The translations under genes were made by a program, and so were the position numbers. A DNA stretch of 64,000 bases, taken from contig JAYFRF010000001.1 in NCBI GenBank assembly GCA_034926225.1, forward strand, positions 310,001 through 374,000, read 5' to 3'. The DNA comes from JAAZKA01 sp034926225 (GTDB taxonomy: Bacteria > Bacillota > Clostridia > Oscillospirales > QAMX01). This document shows positions 45,159 to 53,419 of the stretch, piece after piece. The notes beneath the pieces were generated by a model. It saw only the letters and a program-made list of their open reading frames with translations. It did no database searches and had not been told where the DNA came from. Position 1 is the stretch's first letter; each line of letters opens with the position of its first letter.

Positions 45159-45327
45159 CCGGAACGCCCTCTTTTCATAGATTCTCAGGGTTCGTTAAGT
45201 GGCACATGACGACGGCCAACAAGCTAATCACCGCCATGCAAGACCACATACACGGCCTTGCATGGCTGCTTCCACATTATATTATCAAAAATGGATGGTT
45301 CGGCTTTCCATCCGGCCTGCTTCCGAT

Positions 45328-46215
45328 TCATCGGCCGCCCTGCCGCTTGACGGCGAGCAGCTCGATATAACCGCGATCACCGCGAGGCTCAAGCTGAATT
45401 CGAGGATTCTCGTCATCCCATTGATAGCCGATGACGGAGGGATCGTAACGGTCCATAGCCTGCTGAACGCCGTAAATCGCTTCCGAGTAGTTCTCCTCCT
45501 TGAACGGCTCTCCCTGGAACATTAGATATTCCGCGGAAGGAAGTGTGATGATATCAAAGCCCTCAGGAATTACGAAAGAAGACTCCGGCTCAACCTCGAC
45601 ACCCTGCACATAAGTGGAGGTATGCGGCATCTTGTACTTTTCCGGCAGCCACAGGCACACCGGCTCGCCGCACAGAGAGTCCATACTGAGAAGCAGTCCC
45701 CATACGTCACAGCCCACTTCCTCACAGTAAGGGAAATAATCCTCCGCTTTGATCCCACGCTTGATGATGACCTTGCGCTCCGGTTTGCGGATGACCTGGA
45801 CGAAAACACTTTGTACATTTTCCATATTGGTACATTCCTTTCTGAGCTCTTTGAATTTGACTCCGTAAGGAATGAAAAGTGTGATCGGAACAGGCTCCCT
45901 CGCGTAATCCCGGGGATTACAGCCGAATTCTCGGTAAAACGCTCTTTGATAGCCGTCTATGCTGCCGAACCCAAGATCAAATGCGGCATCGATCACACGG
46001 CAATTCTCATTTTTCAGCCGCATGGCAGACTTCGAAAGCCGCAGCCGTCGGATGTAGTCGGCCGGCGTCAATCCGGTATGGGTTTTAAACAGCCTGTAGG
46101 AATGCCACGGTGAAAACATGGATTGCCGTGCAAGATCGGCCAGTGTGATCTCTAGCGATAGGTTTGCTTCGATGTAATCCTGCATCCGTTGGACAGCCAT
46201 CGTTTGTTCCGTCAT
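45328..46215 (-). CDS. AraC family regulator with GyrI-like effector domain
   Basis: A 295-residue regulator: an N-terminal pair of helix-turn-helix motifs (about 1-105; ITLADLARQSMFSPWHSYRLF and AFDLGFGSIDGYQRAFYREFG) and a C-terminal GyrI-like small-molecule binding domain (about 125-290), as in Rob and SbmC-related regulators. GGGGAGGTG precedes the ATG. It may control nearby transport or resistance genes, or itself; no operator is obvious. Confidence 0.88.
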   Translation of the reverse strand: MTEQTMAVQRMQDYIEANLSLEITLADLARQSMFSPWHSYRLFKTHTGLTPADYIRRLRLSKSAMRLKNENCRVIDAAFDLGFGSIDGYQRAFYREFGCNPRDYAREPVPITLFIPYGVKFKELRKECTNMENVQSVFVQVIRKPERKVIIKRGIKAEDYFPYCEEVGCDVWGLLLSMDSLCGEPVCLWLPEKYKMPHTSTYVQGVEVEPESSFVIPEGFDIITLPSAEYLMFQGEPFKEENYSEAIYGVQQAMDRYDPSVIGYQWDDENPRIQLEPRGDRGYIELLAVKRQGGR

Positions 46216-46754
46216 CTTTTCACCTCCCCAACATCCAAATTATACCTCGGCGCAGAAAGAAATTCTCGACTTTTCTTGCTGTCCTGTACTTCCGCTGGCA
46301 CAAAGGCGGCATAAAACGCTATGTCGCCATTTCGGGAGAGTACCTTCAGGAATATTACGATATGGAAGAGTATGCAATGCGTCCAAACGGATCTTCTTAA
46401 ATTAGATTTTCCGTGAAGTCGGCACCATCTAGTAAACCGGGCCGTACAACACAAAAATAGAACCTGGACCTGTAGTCTCATGAATTTTAAGTAATTCTAC
46501 CACAATTTCTATGCATATGCAAGATCATATCGCTGCAATCTTGTGGCTTTACATCGGTACAATATAAATTAATGCTTGCGTGATAGGATTGTCACAAAAT
46601 CGCTTTTGATCCTCCGCTATGAGCGTTCTACCATCCCGTAGAAAGGCGCTGACTCAAAATTTGCCGATGTACCCTATTCCTGCTTCTTTATATCTTTCTG
46701 TCCAATATCTATTAACGTCCTACGATCTTATACAATTTTAATACACTTGCCTTA
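46216..46754. other. AT-rich intergenic region with a possible gene remnant
   Basis: About 540 bases without a confident gene. On the plus strand, 46303-46402 encodes a protein-like tail (IKRYVAISGEYLQEYYD, then MEEYAMRPNGSS and stop) without any start or upstream domain, which may be the end of a decayed gene. The rest (46403-46750) is AT-rich; a few short protein-like stretches on the minus strand (for example LRDGRTLIAEDQKR near 46620) are broken. Confidence 0.4.
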
Positions 46755-46783
46755 TTGACAATATCATTATTATTTGTTATAAT
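46755..46783 (+). promoter_or_regulatory. Consensus promoter of the desulfoferrodoxin gene
   Basis: TTGACA (46755-46760), 17-nt spacer, TATAAT (46778-46783). It leaves a leader of about 200 nt that holds a hairpin ACCGAT / ATCGGT (46873-46904). Confidence 0.85.
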
Positions 46784-46989
46784 GACTCTATATTACATAT
46801 AAGGACAAGCGAGTGCAGGAACAGCATGGACGCTGATACGAACATTTAAGAAAATAGCAACCGTTTCATTGACCGATCCCGATTACTTTGTTTGAATCGG
46901 TTAACTATTTATACAAAAACAAATACTTATTTCGTACATCGGAGGTCCCCCTCGGACCCCGTTGAATAATATTTACAGGAGGCACGAAT

Positions 46990-47364
46990 ATGGAAATGAA
47001 GTTTTACATCTGCAAGCATTGCGGAAACATCGTGGCAATGGTCAAACCCTCCGGAGTCCCCATCGTATGCTGCGGAGACAATATGACAGAGATGATCCCG
47101 AACACCACAGACGCAGCGAAAGAAAAGCATGTTCCCGTTGTCTCCCAGAATGGCGGAAACATCACGGTTACGGTCGGAAGCATTGAGCATCCGATGACGG
47201 AGGCACATTACATCGAATGGATTGCCGTTCAGACAAAGAACGGAAACCAGCGCAAATCATTGAAGCCCGGACAAAGCCCCAAGGCCAGTTTCTGTGTCTC
47301 GGACGATGATGAAATCGAAGCCGTCTACGCGTATTGCAATCTGCACGGACTCTGGAAGGCATAA
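46990..47364 (+). CDS. dfx: Desulfoferrodoxin (superoxide reductase)
   Basis: Reduces superoxide to hydrogen peroxide without making oxygen, an anaerobe's defence. 124 residues: an N-terminal rubredoxin-like iron site (YICKHCGN and VCCGDNM) and the catalytic iron site with VGSIEHPMTEAHYIEWI and C-terminal YCNLHGLW. AGGAGG precedes the ATG. Alone in its transcript, with a strong promoter and a terminator. Confidence 0.96.
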   Translation: MEMKFYICKHCGNIVAMVKPSGVPIVCCGDNMTEMIPNTTDAAKEKHVPVVSQNGGNITVTVGSIEHPMTEAHYIEWIAVQTKNGNQRKSLKPGQSPKASFCVSDDDEIEAVYAYCNLHGLWKA

Positions 47365-47383
47365 CTCAAAAAACACATGACAA

Positions 47384-47422
47384 CGCGGGTATCTGCCTTT
47401 TTTGCAGATACCCGCGTTTTAA
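47384..47422 (+). terminator. Intrinsic terminator after dfx
   Basis: CGCGGGTATCTGC / GCAGATACCCGCG with a T-rich loop, then TTTT. Confidence 0.88.
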
Positions 47423-47424
47423 AA

Positions 47425-47466
47425 TCAAAAACAGGGAGCCGCGGCATAACGCCTGCGGCTCCCTGT
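47425..47466 (-). terminator. Intrinsic terminator after the feo operon
   Basis: On the minus strand ACAGGGAGCCGCAG and the matching CCGCGGCTCCCTGT pair, then TTTTTGATTTT. It ends the leftward feo transcript. Confidence 0.85.
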
Positions 47467-47469
47467 CCG

Positions 47470-47643
47470 TCATTTTATCTGATGACAGGAGGCGCTCATG
47501 GGGCAGTTTCCGCACCCGCAGCCGCAGGAGGATTTGCCGTTCCTTCTATTTTTTGCCATGCGTACCAACACTGCCGTCACGATCGCGATCAGTACAAGAC
47601 AAATGATGATCGTGGCAAGGTTTTCGAATATCCAACCGAGCAT
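47470..47643 (-). CDS. FeoB-associated Cys-rich membrane protein
   Basis: A 57-residue protein with an N-terminal membrane helix (about residues 9-28, LATIIICLVLIAIVTAVLV), a basic segment (MAKNRRNGK) and a Cys-rich tail CGCGCGNCPMSASC. This is the small FeoB partner often seen after feoB in Firmicutes, perhaps an iron chaperone. AAGGAGG precedes the ATG; it begins 29 nt after the feoB stop. Confidence 0.88.
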   Translation of the reverse strand: MLGWIFENLATIIICLVLIAIVTAVLVRMAKNRRNGKSSCGCGCGNCPMSASCHQIK

Positions 47644-47672
47644 ATAAAGTCCTCCTTATGTTTTTAGAGTGA

Positions 47673-50081
47673 TTATACTATGACTTTTTCTCTGGGCTTC
47701 GTGGATTCCTTAAGAGGCTTTAGTAGTATATAGATTATGAAGCTCAATACTGCGAGTGCCGCGATTAATCCAATCACATTCAGCACGCCAATGAAAACCG
47801 AGCCAATCTGGAAGATCATCAAAGCTACCGCATATGCGAATACACACTGATAACCAATGGCAAACCATGTCCATTTTGCAGAGTTCATTTCGCGCTTGAT
47901 GGCGCCGATCGCCGCGAAACAGGGAGCGCACAACAGGTTGAAGCAGAGGAAAGCGTACGCCGCAAGCGGGGTCATGCCCTCGAAATCGAGCACGCCGAAT
48001 ACGCCGACGACCTCTTCCTTGGCAACCAGTCCCATGATGGTAGCGATCGTAGCCTTGATATTCCCAAAACCGAGAGGCACAAAGATCCAGGAAATCGCAT
48101 TACCAAGGATACCAAGGACACTGGATTCAAGCTCCATATCAAGATGAAACAGGAACTTACCGTCAACTACTCCGAACACGGAGCCTGCCCAGATGACAAT
48201 AGAAGCGAGAAGAATAATGGTGCCTGCTTTTCTGATGAAGGAGGACGCTCGCTCCCACATGGAGCGTAGCAGATTGGATACAGTTGGCCAGTGATATGCC
48301 GGAAGCTCCATGACGAAGGGAGCGGGATCTCCGGCAAAGAATTTGGTTTTTTTCAACATGATACCGGAAACGATAATTGCAGCGATACCTACAAAGTATG
48401 CGCTCGGCGCTACCCACCACGCGCCGCCAAACAGAGCGGAGGCAATCAGCGCGATAATTGGCAGCTTTGCACCGCAAGGAATGAAGGGGGTGGTCATGAT
48501 TGTCATTCGGCGGTCACGTTCGTTTTCAATGGTACGGGAAGCCATGATTCCGGGGACGCTGCAGCCCGTACCGATGAGCATCGGAATAAAAGATTTGCCG
48601 GATAACCCGAATTTGCGGAAAACGCGGTCAAGCACGAAGGCAATACGGGCCATATAGCCGCAGGCTTCTAGGAACGCAAGGAGCATAAACAGCACCAGCA
48701 TCTGCGGAACAAAGCCGAGGACAGCGCCGACACCGCCGACCACACCGTCAACGATCAGACTGCGCAGCCAATCCGCGCATCGAACCGCATCCAACCATTC
48801 TCCCAGCAACACCGGAATACCGGGAATCCATACGCTGTATCCCGACGGATCGGGGACTCCTTCCGCATCGCCACCAAGCGCCGCGTCATACATTTCCGAT
48901 ATATCATAACCGGCTTCGGCAAGGGAAGCAGAATAGAATCCGTAGGCTTCGTCAAACGCGTCGTAATCCACTGCGCTGATGGCATCCTGAAGCTGTGCTG
49001 CACCGATCACATCCGCTTTGGCGGCATTGTCAACGGTCGCTTTAAATTCATCCGTCCAGACGTTTTCCACGGCATAGTCAGTCATGGCCTCGTCATATTC
49101 GGTGGTTCCGACGCCAAACAGGTGCCAACCGTCGCCAAATACGCCATCGTTTGCCCAATTGGTCGCCCAGGTGCCGACAGTTGAAACGGAAATGAAGTAT
49201 ACGAGGAACATGATCACCGCAAAGATCGGGAGTGCCGCCCAGCGGTTTGTGACCACCCGGTCGATCTTATCGGAGGTAGACAGCTTGCCTGTCGATTTCT
49301 TTTTATAGCAGCGCTTGATCACGGATGAGATATAAACATACCGTTCGTTGGTGATGATGCTTTCCGCGTCGTCGTCCAGCTCCTTTTCGGCAGCCCGGAT
49401 GTCCTCTTCTATATGGGCGGCCATCTCCTTACTCAGGCTCAGCTGCGAAAGCACCTTGTCGTCGCGCTCGAAAATCTTGATGGCATACCAGCGCTGCTGT
49501 TCAGCTGGCATGTTATGCACGGCGGCTTCTTCGATGTGAGCCAGTGCGTGTTCCACCGCGCCGGAGAAAGTATGCATAGGAATAGTTTTGGTGTTTGTGG
49601 TGGCGTCAATGGCGGCCTCGGCCGCTTCCATAATACCGATGCCTTTCAAAGCGGAAATTTCAACGATTTTGCAGCCGAGCGCATGGGAAAGCTCGTCGAT
49701 GTTGATTTTATCGCCGTTTTTCTTGACAACGTCCATCATATTAATTGCGATGACGACCGGAATGCCCAGTTCGGTGAGCTGTGTGGTGAGATAGAGGTTT
49801 CTCTCAAGGTTCGTACCATCCACAATGTTCAAAATGGCGTCGGGGCGTTCGCCGATCAGATAATTTCTCGCGACAACCTCCTCCAGTGTGTACGGAGACA
49901 GCGAGTAAATACCGGGCAGGTCAGTGATGATGATACCGTCGTGCTTTTTAAGCTTACCTTCTTTTTTTTCGACTGTAACCCCCGGCCAGTTACCAACAAA
50001 CTGGTTGGAACCGGTGAGTGCGTTGAACAAGGTGGTCTTACCGCTGTTCGGGTTACCGGCAAGGGCAATTCTCAAATCCAT
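47673..50081 (-). CDS. feoB: Ferrous iron transporter FeoB
   Basis: An 802-residue GTP-driven Fe(II) importer in the cytoplasmic membrane. N-terminal G domain: GNPNSGKTTLFN (G1), GVTVEKKEG (G2 Thr), DLPGIYSL (G3), NMMD (G4). A helical GDP-dissociation-inhibitor region follows to about 260, then the membrane domain with two Gate motifs (GTGCSVPGIMASRTIE). An extra stretch of about 120 residues between the first two membrane helices (ENVWTDEFKATVDNAAK to PDPSGYSVWIPG) is longer than in E. coli FeoB. Its own operator and a short terminator separate it from feoA. Confidence 0.97.
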   Translation of the reverse strand: MDLRIALAGNPNSGKTTLFNALTGSNQFVGNWPGVTVEKKEGKLKKHDGIIITDLPGIYSLSPYTLEEVVARNYLIGERPDAILNIVDGTNLERNLYLTTQLTELGIPVVIAINMMDVVKKNGDKINIDELSHALGCKIVEISALKGIGIMEAAEAAIDATTNTKTIPMHTFSGAVEHALAHIEEAAVHNMPAEQQRWYAIKIFERDDKVLSQLSLSKEMAAHIEEDIRAAEKELDDDAESIITNERYVYISSVIKRCYKKKSTGKLSTSDKIDRVVTNRWAALPIFAVIMFLVYFISVSTVGTWATNWANDGVFGDGWHLFGVGTTEYDEAMTDYAVENVWTDEFKATVDNAAKADVIGAAQLQDAISAVDYDAFDEAYGFYSASLAEAGYDISEMYDAALGGDAEGVPDPSGYSVWIPGIPVLLGEWLDAVRCADWLRSLIVDGVVGGVGAVLGFVPQMLVLFMLLAFLEACGYMARIAFVLDRVFRKFGLSGKSFIPMLIGTGCSVPGIMASRTIENERDRRMTIMTTPFIPCGAKLPIIALIASALFGGAWWVAPSAYFVGIAAIIVSGIMLKKTKFFAGDPAPFVMELPAYHWPTVSNLLRSMWERASSFIRKAGTIILLASIVIWAGSVFGVVDGKFLFHLDMELESSVLGILGNAISWIFVPLGFGNIKATIATIMGLVAKEEVVGVFGVLDFEGMTPLAAYAFLCFNLLCAPCFAAIGAIKREMNSAKWTWFAIGYQCVFAYAVALMIFQIGSVFIGVLNVIGLIAALAVLSFIIYILLKPLKESTKPREKVIV

Positions 50082-50103
50082 AACATGTTCCTTTCCTCAC
50101 TGA

Positions 50104-50117
50104 TTAGCGAACGCTAA
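50104..50117. promoter_or_regulatory. Operator site a, TTAGC-N4-GCTAA
   Basis: TTAGCGAACGCTAA, between feoA and feoB, 23 bp upstream of the feoB start. One of five copies of the same palindrome in this locus; the DtxR/IdeR iron box has a similar TTAG...CTAA core. Confidence 0.75.
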
Positions 50118-50129
50118 CCGATTGTTATA

Positions 50130-50153
50130 AAAAACAGGGACGAAAATCCCTTA
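50130..50153 (-). terminator. Short terminator between feoA and feoB
   Basis: On the minus strand AGGGA, loop TTTTCG, TCCCT then GTTTTTT. Only 5 bp, so partial termination at most. Confidence 0.5.
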
Positions 50154-50159
50154 ATATTT

Positions 50160-50381
50160 TTATTCCACTTCAATCATGTCCGCGTCCGCCTTGCGGATGG
50201 AAAGCTCATACCCGCGTACCGTAACCTCCACCGGATCGCCTAAAGGGGCTACCTTGCGGATGTGTACGGCAACGCCTTTGGTAATCCCCATGTCCATGAT
50301 CCGGCGCTTGACCGCTCCCTCGCCGTGCAGCTTGACAACCGTCACATTCTCTCCGACTTTCGCGCTTTTTAACGTTTTCAT
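50160..50381 (-). CDS. feoA: FeoA-type protein (proximal to feoB)
   Basis: A 73-residue SH3-like FeoA protein thought to bind and regulate FeoB. Typical sequence: VKRRIMDMGITKGVAVHIRKVAPLGDPVEVTVRGYELSIRKADADMI. GGAGATACC precedes the ATG. Second FeoA gene of the operon, 31 nt after the first. Confidence 0.93.
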   Translation of the reverse strand: MKTLKSAKVGENVTVVKLHGEGAVKRRIMDMGITKGVAVHIRKVAPLGDPVEVTVRGYELSIRKADADMIEVE

Positions 50382-50412
50382 ACGGTATCTCCTCCATCTA
50401 TACTATGTATCA

Positions 50413-50625
50413 TCAGATCATGATTTTTTGCGCCATTTCTTTACTGATCGCTATTCTGGCTTCTTTTACATTGACAATGACATTCCCAGCAAGCTCATTG
50501 ATCACCGTAACATTCCCACCTGCCACAAAGCCCAGGTTTTCCAGGTGTTTCTTTACTTCGGGACTGCCGCCGACCTTTTTGATCATGTTTTCCTCACCGA
50601 CATTCGCAAGAATCAATGGCATCAT
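50413..50625 (-). CDS. FeoA-type protein (promoter-proximal)
   Basis: A 70-residue FeoA homologue: VKKHLENLGFVAGGNVTVINELAGNVIVNVKEARIAISKEMAQKI. It differs from the second FeoA in the loop and lacks the LGDP segment. ATG 50625 has GGAAGGA at good spacing; starting further upstream would add the operator-bearing region. Two FeoA proteins before FeoB is a common clostridial layout. Confidence 0.9.
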   Translation of the reverse strand: MMPLILANVGEENMIKKVGGSPEVKKHLENLGFVAGGNVTVINELAGNVIVNVKEARIAISKEMAQKIMI

Positions 50626-50657
50626 GATATATCCTTCCTCACTTTCCGGGAATACAA

Positions 50658-50671
50658 TTAGCACACGCTAA
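50658..50671. promoter_or_regulatory. Operator site b, TTAGC-N4-GCTAA
   Basis: TTAGCACACGCTAA, 33 bp upstream of the first feoA start codon. Confidence 0.75.
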
Positions 50672-50681
50672 CTAAAGTCTC

Positions 50682-50715
50682 ACAGTATAGGTTAGCCATT
50701 GCTAACCTATACTGT
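50682..50715. promoter_or_regulatory. Operator site c within a 34-bp palindrome
   Basis: Two perfect 15-bp arms around a 4-bp centre: ACAGTATAGGTTAGC and GCTAACCTATACTGT. The core TTAGC-CATT-GCTAA is at 50692-50705. It lies just downstream of the promoter, where it could also form a hairpin in the transcript. Confidence 0.8.
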
Positions 50716-50744
50716 ATATTAGCATATGCTAACCTTTTTGTCAA
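50716..50744 (-). promoter_or_regulatory. feo operon promoter
   Basis: On the minus strand TTGACA (50744-50739), 17-nt spacer, TAATAT (50721-50716). The spacer and -10 contain operator site d, which fits repression by blocking RNA polymerase. Confidence 0.8.
50719..50732. promoter_or_regulatory. Operator site d, perfect palindrome on the promoter
   Basis: TTAGCATATGCTAA, a perfect 14-bp palindrome inside the feo promoter spacer and overlapping its -10. Confidence 0.8.
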
Positions 50745-50800
50745 GCGGTTTTTTTGGATATTTACCCTTACGATCCAATTTCAGCGTTATAATGAGCAGG

Positions 50801-50814
50801 TTAGTAAAAGCTAA
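50801..50814. promoter_or_regulatory. Operator site e, TTAG-N6-CTAA within a long dyad
   Basis: TTAGTAAAAGCTAA in the dyad GAGCAGGTTAG / CTAACCTGCTC (50794-50821), 36 bp from the ldh stop. It may be an upstream operator or a hairpin ending the ldh transcript; no T run follows. Confidence 0.55.
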
Positions 50815-50857
50815 CCTGCTCACTTATGCATATTGACGATAAGCAAAACGCCGAGAC

Positions 50858-51889
50858 TTAAAAGCAACGCGCCGCATGATCCTTTTTACAGGTGCCGTTT
50901 TGATCACATTGATAGCAGATTTCATTTTTCAAGAAATCGCCATTGAAAAACGCGACGATATTTTCAAAGGTCGTCTCGGCGATACTTTTCAGCGCTTCCT
51001 GCGTTAAAAACGCCTGATGGGAAGTAATCAACACATTGGGCAGCGAAAGCAGGCGGGCAAGAATATCATCCTGTATGATCTGATTGGAAAAGTCCTCAAA
51101 AAACAGGTCGGCTTCTTCCTCGTAAACATCCAAGCCTGCGCCGCCAATTTTTTTCGATTTGAGTCCCTCAAGCAGCGCCTCGCTATCGATGAGCGCTCCC
51201 CTGGAGGTGTTGATAATCAGCACACCGTCCTTCATTTGGGAGATGGTTTTTTCGTTTATAATATGATGCGTATCCGGGGTGAGCGGGCAATGCAGCGAAA
51301 TGATATCACTTTTTTTGCATAGCTCTTCCACAGAAACATATTCGATTCCGGCGTCCTCTGCTGGATAGGGGTCGTACGCCAGCACTTGAAGGCCAAACCC
51401 GCGACAGATATCGATAAAACATCTGCCAATCCTGCCGGTGCCCAGTACACCTACGGTCTTCCCATGAAGGTCAAAACCGACAAACCCATTAATATTGAAG
51501 TTAAAGTCTCTCGTCCGGTTAAAGGCCCGGTGCAGCTTTCTGTTCACCGAAAGGAGCATGCCGATCGCATGCTCGGCGACCGCATAAGGTGAATAGGCTG
51601 GGACGCGAACGATGTGGATTTTCCCGTATGCCGCCTTGAAATCCACATTGTTGTATCCCGCGCACCGGAGAGCGATAAGGTTAATGCCCATATCGTAAAG
51701 AATACCGATCGCTTTTTCATCTACCGTGTCGTTGACAAACACGCAAACACAGTCGCATCCTGCCGCAAGCGGCGCGGTATCCTCGTTGAGCTTAACTTCA
51801 AAATATTTGATTTCCGCTTCGTACTGTTCCTTCAGTTTATCAAACCAGATTCTGTCATATGGTTTTGTATCAAAAAACGCAAGTTTCAT
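50858..51889 (-). CDS. ldhA: D-lactate dehydrogenase
   Basis: NAD-dependent reduction of pyruvate to D-lactate; 343 residues. The fermentative LDH type: LIALRCAGYNNVD, VPAYSPYAVAEHAIGM, the NAD site GVLGTGRIGRCF, NTSRGALID (Arg), DVYEEEADLFFED (Glu) and ITSHQAFLT (His). AAAGGAGG precedes the ATG. It is transcribed towards feo from its own promoter near 52.0 kb. The Cys-rich tail (ICYQCDQNGTCKKDH) is unusual, though seen in some relatives. Confidence 0.92.
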   Translation of the reverse strand: MKLAFFDTKPYDRIWFDKLKEQYEAEIKYFEVKLNEDTAPLAAGCDCVCVFVNDTVDEKAIGILYDMGINLIALRCAGYNNVDFKAAYGKIHIVRVPAYSPYAVAEHAIGMLLSVNRKLHRAFNRTRDFNFNINGFVGFDLHGKTVGVLGTGRIGRCFIDICRGFGLQVLAYDPYPAEDAGIEYVSVEELCKKSDIISLHCPLTPDTHHIINEKTISQMKDGVLIINTSRGALIDSEALLEGLKSKKIGGAGLDVYEEEADLFFEDFSNQIIQDDILARLLSLPNVLITSHQAFLTQEALKSIAETTFENIVAFFNGDFLKNEICYQCDQNGTCKKDHAARCF

Positions 51890-52224
51890 ACGGAATCCTC
51901 CTTTGTAATACGGCTGTTATTACAGGTTCTATGGACCCTCTTACATTGCCCGGACATGACCTCTTGACTTTATAACAATATAATACTATAATTATTTCAT
52001 CTTGTCTATTGTAATCATAACAATTCAAACATTTTTTGAATACTGCCCCGCTCCCCCATCGTAGTATAAAAGCTCAGAGCATTAAGAGACACCATATGGC
52101 CATATTAGCCGAATATAAGAGTAGGCAAAGTTGTAAAGATTCGCGATATGTTTTGTGACAATATCACGGAAGAAACAGCCGATTTTTGCTATACTGAACC
52201 CATGACCATTGGGGAGGGCTGCTA
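51890..52224. other. Divergent promoter region of ldhA and the ferredoxin genes
   Basis: 335 bases, mostly AT-rich, without a gene. It holds the plus-strand promoter listed separately and a possible overlapping minus-strand one for ldhA (TAGACA at 52009-52004, 18-nt spacer, TATTAT at 51985-51980). The remainder up to 52210 shows nothing I can assign. Confidence 0.55.
51964..51992 (+). promoter_or_regulatory. Consensus promoter towards the ferredoxin operon
   Basis: TTGACT (51964-51969), 17-nt spacer, TATAAT (51987-51992). It would leave a leader of about 225 nt before the first ferredoxin gene. Confidence 0.65.
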
Positions 52225-52452
52225 GTGCCGGATGTCAAGCCAAAAATGAGGAAGGCGAAAATATCTCAGCGTGAATGCGTAGCCTGCGGCTGCTGCGTCA
52301 AATCTTGTCCACGGGATGCAATCATCGTTGTCAAGGGCATTTATGCCCACGTAGACAGGGATCAATGCATCGGCTGTGGTAAATGCGTGAGGGAATGCCC
52401 CGCTTCCGTTATCATTATCCGGGAGGTGACGCATGAAAAAGCATTGGTATGA
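52225..52452 (+). CDS. 2[4Fe-4S] ferredoxin
   Basis: A 75-residue electron carrier with two complete CX2CX2CX3CP motifs: CVACGCCVKSCP and CIGCGKCVRECP. Basic N-terminal tail MPDVKPKMRKAKIS. It starts with GTG 52225, 7 nt after GGGGAGGG; no ATG fits. Its end overlaps the next gene by 20 bp, so the two are coupled, and it probably passes electrons to that membrane protein. Confidence 0.9.
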   Translation: MPDVKPKMRKAKISQRECVACGCCVKSCPRDAIIVVKGIYAHVDRDQCIGCGKCVRECPASVIIIREVTHEKALV

Positions 52453-53062
52453 TTATTTGTGGGTATTCTCGTCGATTTATCTGTTGCTTGGCTTTATAAA
52501 TATTCTGTTTGCGTGGATCGGTCTGATATGCTTTTTTGTGCCCATCATCATCGCTGTTTTGGGCGGCGGGAAGGCGTACTGTAACCGCTATTGCGGAAGA
52601 GGCCAGCTCTTTGCACTGCTGGGCGGCCGGCTCGGACTGTCGCGTAAAAAAGCTCCGCCGAAATTTCTTCGCAGCAAATGGTTCCGATATGGTTTTTTGA
52701 TTTTCTTCTTTGCGATGTTCTTTGCGATGCTGTGGAATACCTGGCTGGTATTCCAAGGCACGCAGGACCTTCGCCAAGTCGTGAAGCTGCTTTGGACAAT
52801 TAAACTTCCTTGGCAGTGGGCATATCACGGGACTGCCGTCGAGCCATGGGTCGCACAGTTTTCGTTTGGCTTCTACAGCGTGATGCTCACATCTACCGTA
52901 CTCGGAATCATCACAATGACACTTTATAAACCGCGTTCCTGGTGCGTCTACTGTCCTATGGGAACGATGACGCAGCTCATATGCAAAACAAAAAGCCACA
53001 AAAGCGTATGTTTGTCATGCAATGAGCAGAATACTACCTGTACAATACAAACAGAACAGTAA
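52433..53062 (+). CDS. NapH/polyferredoxin-like membrane protein
   Basis: A 209-residue protein with four membrane helices (about 10-28, 30-46, 85-105, 145-165) and the paired motifs YCNRYCGRGQ after helix 2 and CVYCPMG after helix 4, plus a C-terminal CLSCNEQNTTC. This is the NapH/CcoG-like fold that takes electrons between quinol and iron-sulfur carriers. Canonical proteins have two further 4Fe-4S motifs at the C terminus; here these seem to be supplied by the flanking ferredoxins. Its ribosome binding site lies in the preceding gene. Confidence 0.82.
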   Translation: MKKHWYDYLWVFSSIYLLLGFINILFAWIGLICFFVPIIIAVLGGGKAYCNRYCGRGQLFALLGGRLGLSRKKAPPKFLRSKWFRYGFLIFFFAMFFAMLWNTWLVFQGTQDLRQVVKLLWTIKLPWQWAYHGTAVEPWVAQFSFGFYSVMLTSTVLGIITMTLYKPRSWCVYCPMGTMTQLICKTKSHKSVCLSCNEQNTTCTIQTEQ

Positions 53063-53078
53063 ATGGAGGTCGATTCAA

Positions 53079-53309
53079 ATGGCTTTTGAATTTGGTCACA
53101 AGGAAAGAGTGACAAATACGGTTAATATATCTTTACATGTCGACAAGAACCGCTGTCCGCAAAATCATCCCTGTCCCGCGGTAAGGGTATGCCCTGTCGG
53201 TGCGCTTTCGCAGATTGGGTTTGCCGCGCCGGCGGTTGATCAGGATAAATGCATCCGCTGTGGAAAATGCGTGAAATACTGCCCTAAGAGGGCTCTGACA
53301 TTACAGTAA
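53079..53309 (+). CDS. 4Fe-4S ferredoxin-like protein
   Basis: A 76-residue protein with one normal cluster motif CIRCGKCVKYCP and a first motif altered to CPQNHPCPAVRVCP, in which spacing is CX5CX5C. ATG 53079 follows TGGAGG; the frame is open further upstream in the previous gene. Third gene of the operon, probably a partner of the membrane protein. Confidence 0.82.
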   Translation: MAFEFGHKERVTNTVNISLHVDKNRCPQNHPCPAVRVCPVGALSQIGFAAPAVDQDKCIRCGKCVKYCPKRALTLQ

Positions 53310-53419
53310 AATAAAAGGCTTATGATGGTATATGGCAGGTCTTCAATCAGGCAGTCCGCGCATAGCCAAAAGCTGACAGTATTGTGCTGTTGACATAATG
53401 TTATGAAGAAGGTGCGGTT

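Noticed and set aside
50682..50715. 34-bp palindrome read as a terminator
   Set aside because: No T run follows on either strand and it holds the TTAGC-N4-GCTAA core shared with four other sites, so an operator fits better.
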